Shown here piece after piece: positions 1-8,627 of a stretch of DNA of 64,000 bases. The DNA is from an uncultured Flavobacteriaceae bacterium. Lineage in GTDB: Bacteria; Bacteroidota; Bacteroidia; Flavobacteriales; Flavobacteriaceae. The DNA lies in assembly GCA_943789365.1 (NCBI GenBank), contig CALSTV010000001.1:3433343-3497342 (forward strand), in the 5' to 3' direction. Under the pieces are notes generated by a model. That model did no database searches, was not told the origin of the DNA, and saw only the letters and a list, made by a program, of their open reading frames with translations. Position 1 is the first letter of the stretch. Each line of letters opens with the position of its first letter. A program made the position numbers and the translations under genes.

Positions 1-1044
1 GATGTTATTGATGCAACGATCTATTTCTGGGAGCACACAGGAGAGGCTACAACAGAAGGAAGCGTTGAAGGGCACGGAAAATATGGTTATCAGGGAGGAT
101 ACTCTCAGAGAAACCTCGCCATGGGCGTTGCAGCCAATACATTAACTGCAACCGATGAAACGGCAGGTTTTGGTGAAGCAAATTATAAAGAACCTTCTCA
201 ATATGTTGCTGTTGGACAGGGCTTCTTTTTATCAGCCGGTTCAGGTCAAGGTGGTGTTGTGTCATTTAAAAACACTCAAAGGGCTGGAAGTACTGATAAT
301 GTTCTGTTTAAAACCAAGGGCAAAAAGAATAAACTAGCTACGGAAACTATTGTGATACCTAATTTTAGAGTTGGATTTGATTATTTAAATGAAAACAATG
401 TAGAAGTTCATAGGCAGTTAGGGATTAACTTTAAGGAAGGGAACTCAATGTCTATGTATGATAATGGTTACGACAGTGCTATTTTTGATGTACAGGCCAC
501 TGATATTTATTGGAATTTTGAGGGAATTGATACAGATTTGATTATTGCAGGTGTAGCGGCACTGCATAATGGTATGCAATTACCATTAGGTTTTGAAATT
601 GAAACTGAATTCCCAGTAACAATTAGTATTGACGATAAAAATCATCTTGAAGGATATAGTATTCAGTTGGTAGACTTAATAACAGGCCAAATCTTTAGTA
701 CTGATGATGACATAACACTTGATTTGGAGAAAGGGAGTTATGCTGATCGTTTTATGCTCCTGCTAAAAGATGAGGAGAACTTGGCGGTTGATGAGGAACT
801 AATTGCTTCTAAAGATAATTTCTATTTATATCTCAATCGCTCTGAAAACGTATTGGTATTAAAAAACAGTGATGCTTATTACGTTGAATTATATGCTGTT
901 TCCGGGCAAAAAATAGTATCATGGGCATTGGAAAATCACAACGATGATAAGAATATTTCTGTAGAAGGTATTCCGAATGGAGTATATATCATTAAAATGT
1001 ATGATGCCTCAGGAGTGACTTCAAAGAAAGTAATTTTGTATTAG
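1..1044 (+). CDS. T9SS type A sorting domain protein, 3' part only
   Basis: The reading frame is open from the first base of the window, so this is the C-terminal 347 codons of a larger secreted protein whose start lies upstream. The last ~75 residues form a typical type IX secretion C-terminal sorting domain, with a beta-rich VELYAVSGQ segment, the GIPNGVYIIKMY motif and a final KKVILY. The middle part is beta-rich with many Asp/Gly and resembles the region just before the sorting domain in large adhesin-like or structural proteins of flavobacteria. The protein should cross the outer membrane through the T9SS and be anchored to or released from the cell surface. What it binds cannot be told from this fragment. 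Confidence 0.85.
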   Translation, partial: DVIDATIYFWEHTGEATTEGSVEGHGKYGYQGGYSQRNLAMGVAANTLTATDETAGFGEANYKEPSQYVAVGQGFFLSAGSGQGGVVSFKNTQRAGSTDNVLFKTKGKKNKLATETIVIPNFRVGFDYLNENNVEVHRQLGINFKEGNSMSMYDNGYDSAIFDVQATDIYWNFEGIDTDLIIAGVAALHNGMQLPLGFEIETEFPVTISIDDKNHLEGYSIQLVDLITGQIFSTDDDITLDLEKGSYADRFMLLLKDEENLAVDEELIASKDNFYLYLNRSENVLVLKNSDAYYVELYAVSGQKIVSWALENHNDDKNISVEGIPNGVYIIKMYDASGVTSKKVILY

Positions 1045-1256
1045 AGTAGAGGTGGAGTAAAACGAAATTGTGTATTAAAAAAAACAGTTGGTTTGATGCA
1101 TTAGATACATTTTACGGTTGGCTTGGATTACAGTATCGTAGGAATAAGAGCATTCATCGAGTATAACTATAAAGAATTAAGTTTGTTTTAAATTAAGCAA
1201 TAATGGAATGAGCTCAAATCTTGTAATTAACAGTGTTTTTTAAGACTTAAAAAGAA

Positions 1257-1282
1257 AAAGGTCATTCTTACGAATGACCTTT
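1257..1282 (-). terminator. Rho-independent terminator downstream of the YceI lipoprotein gene
   Basis: There is a perfect 11-bp inverted repeat (1257-1267 with 1272-1282) and a 4-nt loop. Read on the minus strand it is followed by a T-rich run. It lies 18 bp beyond the stop codon of the gene at 1300-1899 and ends the long minus-strand run that begins at rsfS. Confidence 0.85.
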
Positions 1283-1299
1283 ATAATTTAAATATTTGT

Positions 1300-1899
1300 T
1301 TACGATTTAAAGTAGACCTGAATATCAATAGCAACATCGCTCCAAGTCTTGCTCACACCGTCAGCTCCTTTATGGAGTTCAAAGCAAGCCTCATTTAAAG
1401 AATTGAGAGCAGCTTGTGCCTGCCAAGTATCTGTATTCATAATGGTCTTTATTGATACTACTTCGCCATCTATAGTATATGCAAAAGGTAGTTTTTCTGT
1501 GATACCGTTCATAGTGAGATCTACATATCCACTGGTATCATTAGTGATCATCAGGGTACCTGAAAGAAGGCTCGTATTCTTCATGATTCCAAAGAACAAG
1601 GTTTTAAGTTTGTTGTCTCTATCAGGATTGTTTGAAAACAAGCTACTTACCGGGATAGAAAATGAAGTGCTATTCAAGGCTTCCTTAATATTGCTTGCTT
1701 TATGGGGAGTTTCAATAGTGAGTTGCGTGAACTTCCCCTTAACAGGAACTTTGGAAGAAGTTTTAAAGGCCGTCCAATTGATGGTTGTCTTATTAGCATC
1801 AATACTAAACTCGATCTGCTTTTCTTTTGGCTTTTTCTTACAAGATTGAACACTATATACAAAAGTGAATACTAAAAGTATTGCTATAGATTTTTTCAT
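1300..1899 (-). CDS. YceI-like lipoprotein
   Basis: A 199-residue protein with a lipoprotein signal peptide (hydrophobic residues 5-19, lipidated Cys20 followed by Lys-rich sequence). The mature part resembles the YceI fold: an early TTINWTAFKT strand, a KVPVKGKF segment and a late predicted beta-strand region. YceI proteins are eight-stranded lipocalin-like barrels that bind long isoprenoid or amphiphilic lipids in the periplasm; the ligand here is unknown. It is the last gene of the rsfS-ftsH-cdsA-psd run, 9 bp after the acyl-CoA-binding protein gene, so a lipid-related role fits the context. The ATG start gives a complete signal peptide. A second YceI protein lies at 26445-27011. Confidence 0.8.
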   Translation of the reverse strand: MKKSIAILLVFTFVYSVQSCKKKPKEKQIEFSIDANKTTINWTAFKTSSKVPVKGKFTQLTIETPHKASNIKEALNSTSFSIPVSSLFSNNPDRDNKLKTLFFGIMKNTSLLSGTLMITNDTSGYVDLTMNGITEKLPFAYTIDGEVVSIKTIMNTDTWQAQAALNSLNEACFELHKGADGVSKTWSDVAIDIQVYFKS

Positions 1900-1908
1900 A
1901 ATATATAA

Positions 1909-2166
1909 TTATTTAGCGTATTGTTTTACGAGTTCTATGTATTTGCGTTTAGCTTCTTCTGGACTTATTCCTTTTAATTGCATCCAAGCGTTAAATTTAA
2001 AGGCATTTCTTACGCCAAAATTGGCATTAAAAGAAAAATTATCACCGTTTGTGGCCTGTTTGTAGTATGCATAAAAAAGTAGCATCACATCTTGAGGAAG
2101 CGGTTCTGTCATGGCAGACGCCTTTTCATAGGCTTCTTCGAATGCTTTATCTAAATCGTTAGTCAT
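1909..2166 (-). CDS. Acyl-CoA-binding protein (ACBP)
   Basis: An 85-residue cytosolic protein, the usual length for ACBP. It shows the family pattern of four predicted helices, including the LFYAYYKQATNGDN segment that carries ligand-contacting Tyr and Lys residues, and a later FNAWMQLKGISPEEAKRKYI helix. ACBPs bind medium- and long-chain acyl-CoA esters and supply them to lipid synthesis. The ATG overlaps the end of psd by 4 bp (translational coupling), placing an acyl-CoA carrier directly in a phospholipid operon. Bacterial ACBPs are patchily distributed but common in Bacteroidota. Confidence 0.93.
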   Translation of the reverse strand: MTNDLDKAFEEAYEKASAMTEPLPQDVMLLFYAYYKQATNGDNFSFNANFGVRNAFKFNAWMQLKGISPEEAKRKYIELVKQYAK

Positions 2167-2831
2167 GAAGCGGATTTGGTTTTCAATGTAGCAATGGAAT
2201 CTTCAGCACCTTTTACTACTTGATTTAATTCAACATTTACCTTGGCAGATAAAGGTAAGAATAAATCTACTCTCGAACCAAATTTTATAAAACCTGCATC
2301 AGTACCTTGAACTACCTGCATTCCTTCTTTTGCATAGTTTACAATGCGTCTGGCTAAAGCTCCTGCTATTTGTCTATACAATACTTCTCCAACTTTAGGA
2401 CTGTCAATCACGACCGTTGTACGCTCATTTTCTTCAGACGCTTTAGGATGCCAGGCAACTAAATATTTACCTGGATGGTATTTACTGAATTTTACGATAC
2501 CACTCAAGCCATATCTTGTAACATGCACATTTATTGGAGACATGAATATAGAAACTTGTAAGCGTTTATCTTTAAAATACTCTGGTTCATAAACTTCTTC
2601 TATAACTACAACTTTTCCGTCTACAGGAGATACCACATGCTGATCATTTTCATTAGTTTTCCTCGAAGGGTTTCTAAAAAACTGCAACACAATAACAAGT
2701 ATAAACACAAAGACAGTATATAAAACATATTGCAGCCAACTTGTTTGAATATAATTGTCTGTTAGTAAAATCCCTGCAGTTGCAACTACAGCGGCTATCC
2801 CGATACTTGCGTTTCCTTCTTTATGAAACAT
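2163..2831 (-). CDS. psd: Phosphatidylserine decarboxylase family protein
   Basis: A 222-residue pyruvoyl-dependent enzyme of the short archaeal/Bacteroidota type that converts phosphatidylserine to phosphatidylethanolamine at the inner membrane. Two membrane-spanning stretches (about residues 8-25 and 33-52) are followed by the catalytic domain. The FGS motif near residues 184-186 is the expected self-cleavage site, with Ser186 becoming the pyruvoyl group, and a conserved SPINVH segment lies near residues 98-103. The gene overlaps cdsA by 11 bp upstream and the ACBP gene by 4 bp downstream. CdsA makes the CDP-diacylglycerol that feeds PS synthesis, so the operon holds two steps of one pathway; a PS synthase gene is not seen in the window. 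Confidence 0.92.
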   Translation of the reverse strand: MFHKEGNASIGIAAVVATAGILLTDNYIQTSWLQYVLYTVFVFILVIVLQFFRNPSRKTNENDQHVVSPVDGKVVVIEEVYEPEYFKDKRLQVSIFMSPINVHVTRYGLSGIVKFSKYHPGKYLVAWHPKASEENERTTVVIDSPKVGEVLYRQIAGALARRIVNYAKEGMQVVQGTDAGFIKFGSRVDLFLPLSAKVNVELNQVVKGAEDSIATLKTKSAS

Positions 2832-3633
2832 ATGCTAAAATTAATTTAAGGTATATAAATATAAATGGTGCTGCAAAGATAACACTATCTAAACGATCGA
2901 TAATTCCGCCATGACCCGGTATGATATTTCCCGTATCCTTTACACCAGTTTGTCTTTTAAATAGTGAAGCTATTAAGTCTCCAAGTACACCAAAGACACT
3001 TACAATAGCACCTAGGATAATCCATTGTGTTGGAGTAATAATAGCTACATATTTTCCTATGAGGTACGAAATAATCATGGTAACTAGGACACCTCCAAAA
3101 AAACCTTCCATTGTTTTTTTAGGAGAGACGCGTTCTAAGAGTTTGTGCTTACCTAGGCTTCTACCAATAAGGTATGCAAAGGTATCATTTGCCCAAATTA
3201 AGACAAAGACACCTAAAATGAGTTCACCTTCGTAAAGGTTAGAACTTGTTGTGAATGGAATCTTCGCGATAAAAAGGAAGGGTAAAATACTATAGATGAT
3301 GCAAAGGAACTGTGTGCCTAATAGATGTATAACATCATTACTTTTGCTAAACAAAGCATTTAGAAAAAGGAACAAAATAGCAATAGAAGCCAGAGAAATA
3401 ATCAATATACTAGTCGTATTGGTAAGATAAGGTGTACTATATAAAAATAGAAGTGTACCAATGCTATATAGCCAATATGACTTTATTTTAAGCATTTTTG
3501 AGAACTCGTAAATACCTAGCACCATAAAAAGATAGAAAAGGCCTAAAAATGAGATAGGGTGGTACAACATGCAAAAGACAAGTAATGATACGAATACGAC
3601 TCCCGATAGCGCTCTAGTAAGCATGTTATTCAT
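2821..3633 (-). CDS. cdsA: Phosphatidate cytidylyltransferase
   Basis: A 270-residue polytopic inner-membrane protein with about seven or eight hydrophobic helices. It makes CDP-diacylglycerol from phosphatidic acid and CTP. The CdsA signature is near the C-terminus (KRQTGVKDTGNIIPGHGG followed by DRLDS), and the SPKKTMEGFFGG motif lies mid-protein. It starts 3 bp after the LUD gene and overlaps psd by 11 bp, so it is part of a tightly coupled phospholipid operon. The length is normal for the family. Confidence 0.95.
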   Translation of the reverse strand: MNNMLTRALSGVVFVSLLVFCMLYHPISFLGLFYLFMVLGIYEFSKMLKIKSYWLYSIGTLLFLYSTPYLTNTTSILIISLASIAILFLFLNALFSKSNDVIHLLGTQFLCIIYSILPFLFIAKIPFTTSSNLYEGELILGVFVLIWANDTFAYLIGRSLGKHKLLERVSPKKTMEGFFGGVLVTMIISYLIGKYVAIITPTQWIILGAIVSVFGVLGDLIASLFKRQTGVKDTGNIIPGHGGIIDRLDSVIFAAPFIFIYLKLILAYVS

Positions 3634-3636
3634 AAG

Positions 3637-4230
3637 TTAAAGGTCTTCAAATAAGAGTAAATATAAATTCTTGGTATTGCTGTTTGCAGTAGAAATATAA
3701 TTGTCTTCATCTTTTGTTGGTTTGTAATTTCGAATAGACGAGATGTTTGTAGGGATTTCGTTTTGATAGTTGTTTTTAATCCCTGTAAGTCCTTCACCCA
3801 TATCTTTTACCAACTGACTCATTTTTGCAAATACAATAAAGTGTTGAGACAGTTCATATATTTTCTTTTCTTTTAATTGATTTGAAGAAAATAAAATACT
3901 ACCAGAATCTGAAATAAGATGTTCGCAACCCGTAAAAATAGGATGTTTCGTGTTTGAATCAAAATCTACTTTAATGGAAAGTGCATCTGTATAGGAAGCG
4001 AGGTTTTTTTCGTCCAAGCAACTAATTTCGTTCCACTGATTCTCGTCTAAAATTCCAATGAGGTTGTTAACAATTTCTTCTTGAGTTGTACAATACAAAA
4101 ATTTACCACCTTTGTCTATAAAGTTATGTACAAATAAATCATCTAAAGAAAGATGAACTTCTTGTTTTTTAATTTCTTTCTCTGTAGAAGTAGTAATCTT
4201 ACTAGAAAAGATTTTTTTAAAAAAACTCAT
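3637..4230 (-). CDS. LUD (lactate-utilisation-like) domain protein
   Basis: A 197-residue soluble protein. The segment around residues 95-140 (FTGCEHLISDSGSILFSSNQ, then a LSQHFIVFA strand) matches the pattern of small flavobacterial proteins annotated as LUD/LutC-like. No signal peptide or membrane segment is present and no iron-sulphur Cys cluster is visible. It lies 44 bp downstream of ftsH and 3 bp upstream of cdsA, a position I recall as conserved in flavobacteria. LutC-type proteins belong to lactate oxidation complexes, but the lone LUD protein here has no lutA or lutB neighbour, so a lactate role is doubtful. Confidence 0.7.
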   Translation of the reverse strand: MSFFKKIFSSKITTSTEKEIKKQEVHLSLDDLFVHNFIDKGGKFLYCTTQEEIVNNLIGILDENQWNEISCLDEKNLASYTDALSIKVDFDSNTKHPIFTGCEHLISDSGSILFSSNQLKEKKIYELSQHFIVFAKMSQLVKDMGEGLTGIKNNYQNEIPTNISSIRNYKPTKDEDNYISTANSNTKNLYLLLFEDL

Positions 4231-4274
4231 TTAGGTCTAATTGTATGCTTTTATTGAAATACTAAAGTATGAAA

Positions 4275-6281
4275 TTATCCGATAGTTTTAGTTTCTTCGC
4301 CTAAAACTTCCTTATTATCATCATTTTTTTCTTCAACAACAGTTTTTTCAATCTCTTCAAAAGGACGTTTTCCAAAAATTTCTACAAGGTCATCTTTGAA
4401 AATCACCTCTTTTTCAAGTAGCAGTTCAGCAAGAGTAACCAATTTGTCTTTGTTTTCAGTCAAGATAGTTACCGCTCTTTCATATTGAGCTGATATGATG
4501 TTAGAAATCTCCTCATCAATTACTTTAGCAGTTGCTTCGCTATAGGGTTTAGAAAAGCTATAATCTCCTTGTCCAGATGAATCGTAATAGGTAATGTTTC
4601 CAATTTTTTCATTCAAGCCGTAGACACTTACAATTGCTTTGGCTTGTTTGGTAACTTTTTCCAAGTCGTTTAAAGCACCTGTAGAAATTTTATCAAACAT
4701 TACTTTTTCAGCAGCTCTTCCCGCTAAGGTAGCACACATTTCGTCAAGCATTTGTTCTGTTTGAACAATCATTCGCTCTTCAGGTAAATACCAAGCAGCA
4801 CCTAAAGACTGACCTCTAGGAACAATGGTTACCTTTACCAAAGGAGCCGCGTGTTCTAGCATCCAACTAGCCGTTGCATGACCAGCTTCATGGTAAGCTA
4901 TCGTTTTCTTTTCTTTTACAGAAATGATTTTATTTTTCTTTTCAAGTCCACCTACAATACGGTCAACAGCATCTAAGAAATCTTGATTGTGAATTATTTT
5001 GTTTCCTTTACGGGCAGCAATCAAAGCAGATTCATTACAAAGATTTGCGATATCGGCTCCAGAGAATCCAGGTGTTTGCTGTGATAAGAAATCTGCATTG
5101 ACATCTTTTCCAAGTTTAAGAGGCTTCATATGCACTTCAAAAATGGCTTTTCTTTCATTCAAATCAGGCAAATCAACAAAAATTTGTCTGTCAAAACGTC
5201 CAGCTCTCATCAAAGCTTTATCGAGCACATCGGCTCTGTTGGTCGCTGCTAATACAATTACATTGGTATCAGTTCCAAAACCATCCATTTCAGTAAGCAA
5301 TTGATTTAAGGTGTTTTCACGTTCGTCATTTCCACCTGTCATACTGTTTTTACCACGAGCTCTACCAATGGCATCAATCTCATCAATAAAAATGATAGAA
5401 GGAGATTTTTGTTGAGCTTGTTTAAATAGATCACGTACACGAGATGCACCAACCCCAACAAACATTTCTACAAAGTCAGACCCTGAAAGTGAAAAGAATG
5501 GTACACCTGCTTCACCAGCAACTGCTTTCGCTAATAAAGTTTTTCCTGTACCAGGAGAACCTACTAATAGCGCTCCTTTCGGAATTTTACCCCCAAGATT
5601 AGTGTATTTTTCTGGAGTTTTTAAGAAATCTACTATTTCTTGAACTTCTTCTTTTGCCCCTTGTAAGCCAGCTACATCTTTAAAAGTTACTTTTACTTTT
5701 TGATCTTGATCAAATAATTTCGCTTTAGATTTACCAATATTGAAAATTTGACCGCCGCCTCCTGCAGCACCACCTCCAGACATACGTCTCATAAAGAAAA
5801 TCCAGAGTCCTATTAAAAAGATAAATGGCAGATAGGAAATGATAGAATCAAAGAGATCTGTTTGTTCATCATTTAATTTGTCAAATTCAAGGCTGTGGGT
5901 GTTTTTTGCTTCTTCTAGTTTTTTCTCAAAATTTTGAAGATCTCCAAACTTATATTCAAACATAGGAGCGTGCTCATTGAAAAAACCAGATTTTGTAATG
6001 GCATCATATTCGCTATCCGATTGCGCTTCCTTCTTGATGAATATCTGAGCTACCTTCCGATTGACAATAATTATTTTTGAAATATCATTGCTTTCTAAGA
6101 TGGTTTCAAATTTATTTTGAGAAATTTCTTTTTGTGCTAAATTACCGCTGTTGAAGTACTGAAAAACAATAAAAAGAACGAACAATGCTCCATATAACCA
6201 ATAGAAGTTAAACTTAGGCTTGAAGTTTGGTTCGATAGATTTATTACGTTTGTTTTTATTTTCTTTATTTTCTGTAGACAT
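4275..6281 (-). CDS. ftsH: ATP-dependent zinc metalloprotease FtsH
   Basis: A 668-residue membrane-anchored AAA+ protease that degrades misfolded membrane proteins and short-lived regulators. Two transmembrane helices (about 26-43 and 149-165) flank a periplasmic domain. A Gly-rich linker (169-177) precedes the AAA module with Walker A GSPGTGKT (241-248), Walker B IIFIDE (296-301) and a second region of homology near 346-364. The zinc site is HEAGH (464-468). The Glu/Lys-rich tail is usual for the family. It sits 17 bp downstream of rsfS and leads into the cdsA-psd genes. In other bacteria FtsH controls the balance of LPS and phospholipid synthesis, so co-transcription with lipid genes is suggestive. 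Confidence 0.98.
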   Translation of the reverse strand: MSTENKENKNKRNKSIEPNFKPKFNFYWLYGALFVLFIVFQYFNSGNLAQKEISQNKFETILESNDISKIIIVNRKVAQIFIKKEAQSDSEYDAITKSGFFNEHAPMFEYKFGDLQNFEKKLEEAKNTHSLEFDKLNDEQTDLFDSIISYLPFIFLIGLWIFFMRRMSGGGAAGGGGQIFNIGKSKAKLFDQDQKVKVTFKDVAGLQGAKEEVQEIVDFLKTPEKYTNLGGKIPKGALLVGSPGTGKTLLAKAVAGEAGVPFFSLSGSDFVEMFVGVGASRVRDLFKQAQQKSPSIIFIDEIDAIGRARGKNSMTGGNDERENTLNQLLTEMDGFGTDTNVIVLAATNRADVLDKALMRAGRFDRQIFVDLPDLNERKAIFEVHMKPLKLGKDVNADFLSQQTPGFSGADIANLCNESALIAARKGNKIIHNQDFLDAVDRIVGGLEKKNKIISVKEKKTIAYHEAGHATASWMLEHAAPLVKVTIVPRGQSLGAAWYLPEERMIVQTEQMLDEMCATLAGRAAEKVMFDKISTGALNDLEKVTKQAKAIVSVYGLNEKIGNITYYDSSGQGDYSFSKPYSEATAKVIDEEISNIISAQYERAVTILTENKDKLVTLAELLLEKEVIFKDDLVEIFGKRPFEEIEKTVVEEKNDDNKEVLGEETKTIG

Positions 6282-6298
6282 GCTATTAATTTCTTAGT

Positions 6299-6670
6299 TT
6301 AATTAGAAGATGATAGTTTCGTGATTTTGGCATCGCCCCAAAGGCTTTCGATGTCATAAAATTCTCTAATCTGTTTTTGAAAAACGTGCACTACAATATT
6401 TACATAGTCAATCAATACCCATTCTGCGTTTATTTCACCTTCAACATGCCATGCCTTTTCTTGTGCTTCTTTTCCAACAATTTTTTGAACAGAACTTGAA
6501 ATAGCTTTCACTTGAGTATTCGAATTTCCTGAACAAACAATAAAATAGTCGCATACCGTATTGTCTATATCTCTCAAATCTAAGAGCTGAATATCTTCTC
6601 CTTTAACTTCTTCGATTCCTTTTATAACAGTTGCGATAAGCTCGTCTGCACTAATATTTTTTTTGGCCAT
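6299..6670 (-). CDS. rsfS: Ribosome silencing factor RsfS
   Basis: A 123-residue protein of the RsfS/Iojap family. It binds ribosomal protein uL14 and blocks subunit joining under nutrient limitation. The family pattern is clear: IQLLDLRDIDNTVCDYFIVC in the middle, the GNSNTQV turn, and WVLIDYVNIVVHVF near the C-terminus. It is the first gene of the minus-strand run into ftsH, with a -7 promoter box 21 bp upstream, and is divergent from birA. Confidence 0.95.
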   Translation of the reverse strand: MAKKNISADELIATVIKGIEEVKGEDIQLLDLRDIDNTVCDYFIVCSGNSNTQVKAISSSVQKIVGKEAQEKAWHVEGEINAEWVLIDYVNIVVHVFQKQIREFYDIESLWGDAKITKLSSSN

Positions 6671-6691
6671 TAAATTTTATTTAATTTGTAG

Positions 6692-6699
6692 CAAAGTTA
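6692..6699 (-). promoter_or_regulatory. Predicted -7 box for the rsfS-ftsH operon
   Basis: Read on the minus strand this is TAACTTTG, matching the Bacteroidota -7 consensus TAnnTTTG. It lies 21 bp upstream of the rsfS ATG. No clear TTG is present at the usual 17-23 bp spacing, so the -33 part is weak. Confidence 0.5.
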
Positions 6700-6758
6700 T
6701 TGTTTTTTATCTAACTAAAATACGAATTTGCCACCTTAGTTTCTTTTATCTTTACCCT

Positions 6759-7499
6759 ATGCATATAATCAAACTTAATGCCATTGACTCGACCAATACT
6801 TTTTTAAAAGAAATGGTAAAAGAAAAAGAACTAAAGAGTTATACAGTTGTACTTGCCGAGTCACAGTTGCAAGGTAGGGGCCAGATGGGAAGTGTATGGA
6901 GTTCAGAGCCAGGTAAAAACCTGACCTTTAGCGTTTTTATTAAGCTTAAAGACTTTAGATTGATGGATGCCGTCTATCTAAATTATGCGGTTTCCTTAGC
7001 CATATATGAAGGACTTATGGCGAATAAGGTTCCCAAATTGGCCATTAAATGGCCTAACGACATTTTGGCAGGAAATTCAAAAATTGGCGGACTATTGATT
7101 GAGAATTCAGTTGCTCAGGGAAAGATTCAATCTGCCATTATTGGGCTGGGATTGAATGTAAATCAGCTTCATTTTTCAAACGACCTTAAAAATGTAGCAT
7201 CTCTAAAAAGAGTTTTGGGATTTGATCTTGATAAGGAAAAGTTACTAAATGAGTTGTTAAAAGTGATTCAGGAGCAGTTGACAAAATGTATGCCCCAAAA
7301 CTTTAAAAACATAAAGGATAGTTATGTGTCAAGACTTTATAAGAAAGAAATTCCATCGATGTTTAAAAAAAGGGATGGTAGTGTGTTTTTAGGGAAAATT
7401 GCAGGTGTGTCTGAATTGGGGGAATTAGAAATTGAATTAGAGGATGGGTCATTGCAATGTTTTGGAATCAAAGAAGTGCAATTTCTCGATAGAACATAA
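6759..7499 (+). CDS. birA: Biotin--[acetyl-CoA-carboxylase] ligase
   Basis: A 246-residue enzyme that attaches biotin to the biotin carboxyl carrier protein of acetyl-CoA carboxylase. The substrate-recognition segment IDSTN is near residues 8-12, the GRGQMGSVWSS biotinyl-AMP loop near 42-52, and the KWPNDI motif near 93-98. There is no N-terminal helix-turn-helix, so this is the monofunctional type that does not repress biotin genes. The frame is open further upstream, but that extension overlaps rsfS and lacks family character, so I place the start at the ATG giving MHIIKLNAIDSTN. A near-consensus -7 box (TATCTTTA, 6747-6754) ends 4 bp before this ATG. Confidence 0.93.
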   Translation: MHIIKLNAIDSTNTFLKEMVKEKELKSYTVVLAESQLQGRGQMGSVWSSEPGKNLTFSVFIKLKDFRLMDAVYLNYAVSLAIYEGLMANKVPKLAIKWPNDILAGNSKIGGLLIENSVAQGKIQSAIIGLGLNVNQLHFSNDLKNVASLKRVLGFDLDKEKLLNELLKVIQEQLTKCMPQNFKNIKDSYVSRLYKKEIPSMFKKRDGSVFLGKIAGVSELGELEIELEDGSLQCFGIKEVQFLDRT

Positions 7500-7507
7500 A
7501 ACAAAAA

Positions 7508-7531
7508 AGAGAAATTCAAACGAATTTCTCT
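7508..7531. terminator. Terminator between convergent birA and SRPBCC genes
   Basis: A perfect 10-bp inverted repeat (7508-7517 with 7522-7531) with an AAAC loop. The minus-strand side continues into a T-run (six A on the plus strand at 7503-7508), so it mainly ends the pyrE-SRPBCC transcript; T-rich DNA also follows on the plus side. Confidence 0.8.
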
Positions 7532-7556
7532 CCCTATAATTATTTTGTTTTTTTAA

Positions 7557-7946
7557 TTACAATTTTTCAATACTGTCTGTCAACGTCTCAATAAACTTTG
7601 TAAGTGGTTTTTTTACCATCATGCTCACCATTGGGTTAAATGCACCTTCAAATATCAATTGGACCTCAGAGGATTGCGCTGTAATCTCCTTAATTACTAA
7701 TGAAAGGGTAAAAGGCATTTTACTACTTGCGGCTCCAAGTACTATTTTTGAATAAGGCGTTTTTTCCTTCAGTACCAAACGTATTTCGGGCATTCCTTTC
7801 AGTCCAAAGACAAATGAATCGCCATCAATTTCAAATTTCTCAATACTTTCAGGCATTAAACCTTCGTATGTTGGAAGTTGTTCTAGGGCCTCAAAAATTT
7901 CTTGGGTCGATTTCGAAACGATTACTTTTCTGCTCTCTAAATTCAT
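7557..7946 (-). CDS. SRPBCC-like family protein
   Basis: A 129-residue cytosolic protein with the helix-grip pattern of the START/polyketide-cyclase superfamily. An N-terminal strand (SRKVIVSKSTQEIFEAL) is followed by a short helix, several strands, and a long C-terminal helix (KKPLTKFIETLTDSIEKL). Members bind hydrophobic ligands in a deep cavity, but no particular ligand can be assigned. It lies 27 bp downstream of pyrE and is probably co-transcribed with it. Confidence 0.8.
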   Translation of the reverse strand: MNLESRKVIVSKSTQEIFEALEQLPTYEGLMPESIEKFEIDGDSFVFGLKGMPEIRLVLKEKTPYSKIVLGAASSKMPFTLSLVIKEITAQSSEVQLIFEGAFNPMVSMMVKKPLTKFIETLTDSIEKL

Positions 7947-7973
7947 ATTGGTATGATTAAGTGCTGGTTTATT

Positions 7974-8615
7974 TTATTGATTCCAAGTGCTAGGGCTTTT
8001 TCTCCATTCAGAAAGCGTAGCTACTTCGTCCTCAGAAATATAGCTGTCTGTCAATGCTTGTTCTAAAAGATGGCTGTAGTTGCTCAGTGTTGTTAAGTCT
8101 ATATTAGCACTCTTAAAATTAGTATCTGCAATTTCAAATCCATAAGTAAAAATAGCTAACATACCTTTAACATTTACATCGGCTTTGTTCAAAGCTTCTA
8201 CAGCATGTAGGCTACTTTTTCCAGTGCTGATCAAGTCTTCAACAACCACAACATTGCTTCCTTTTTCTAAGAAACCTTCAATTTGATTTTGGCGACCATG
8301 TTTTTTTGCTTCTGGTCGGACATAAATAAAAGGGACTCCTAACTCTTGGGCTACTAAAACTCCAATAGCAATAGCACCTGTAGCAACACCAGCAATCACA
8401 TCGGGTTTGCCGTATTTTTCAACAATGATTTTCGCCATATTTTCTTTTAGGAAATTGCGAATAGGTGGATAGGATAAAGTAATCCTATTGTCACAGTATA
8501 TGGGTGATTTCCATCCTGAAGCCCATGTAAACGGGTTCTTAGGTTCTAATTTTATCGCTTTTATTTGTAAAAGCAATTTTGCGGTAGCATTTGCTGTATC
8601 TTTGTTCAAAATCAT
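7974..8615 (-). CDS. pyrE: Orotate phosphoribosyltransferase
   Basis: A 213-residue enzyme of pyrimidine synthesis that couples orotate to PRPP to give OMP. The PRPP-binding motif VVVVEDLISTGKSS lies in the middle of the protein, and the KKHGR segment typical of the catalytic loop lies before it. An upstream in-frame GTG exists, but the ATG giving MILNKDTANATAKLLL fits the family better and is adopted here. This start shares bases with a possible start of the divergent NUDIX gene. A -7 box lies only 4 bp upstream, which predicts a leaderless mRNA. Confidence 0.95.
   Translation of the reverse strand: MILNKDTANATAKLLLQIKAIKLEPKNPFTWASGWKSPIYCDNRITLSYPPIRNFLKENMAKIIVEKYGKPDVIAGVATGAIAIGVLVAQELGVPFIYVRPEAKKHGRQNQIEGFLEKGSNVVVVEDLISTGKSSLHAVEALNKADVNVKGMLAIFTYGFEIADTNFKSANIDLTTLSNYSHLLEQALTDSYISEDEVATLSEWRKSPSTWNQ
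8597..8604 (+). promoter_or_regulatory. Predicted -7 box for the NUDIX gene, inside pyrE
   Basis: TATCTTTG matches TAnnTTTG. It lies 9 bp before the first possible ATG (8614) and 18 bp before the preferred one (8623). A TTG occurs 15 bp upstream of it, slightly short of the usual spacing. It lies inside the first codons of pyrE. Confidence 0.45.
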
Positions 8616-8619
8616 GTTG

Positions 8620-8627
8620 CAAATGTA
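8620..8627 (-). promoter_or_regulatory. Predicted -7 box for pyrE
   Basis: Read on the minus strand this is TACATTTG (consensus TAnnTTTG). Only 4 bp separate it from the pyrE ATG, which places the expected transcription start at or next to the start codon. It overlaps the preferred start codon of the NUDIX gene on the other strand. Confidence 0.5.

Noticed and set aside
1349-1849. Plus-strand 166-codon ORF with a hydrophobic N-terminal half.
   Set aside because: It lies wholly antisense to the YceI lipoprotein gene and has no family character; a shadow frame.
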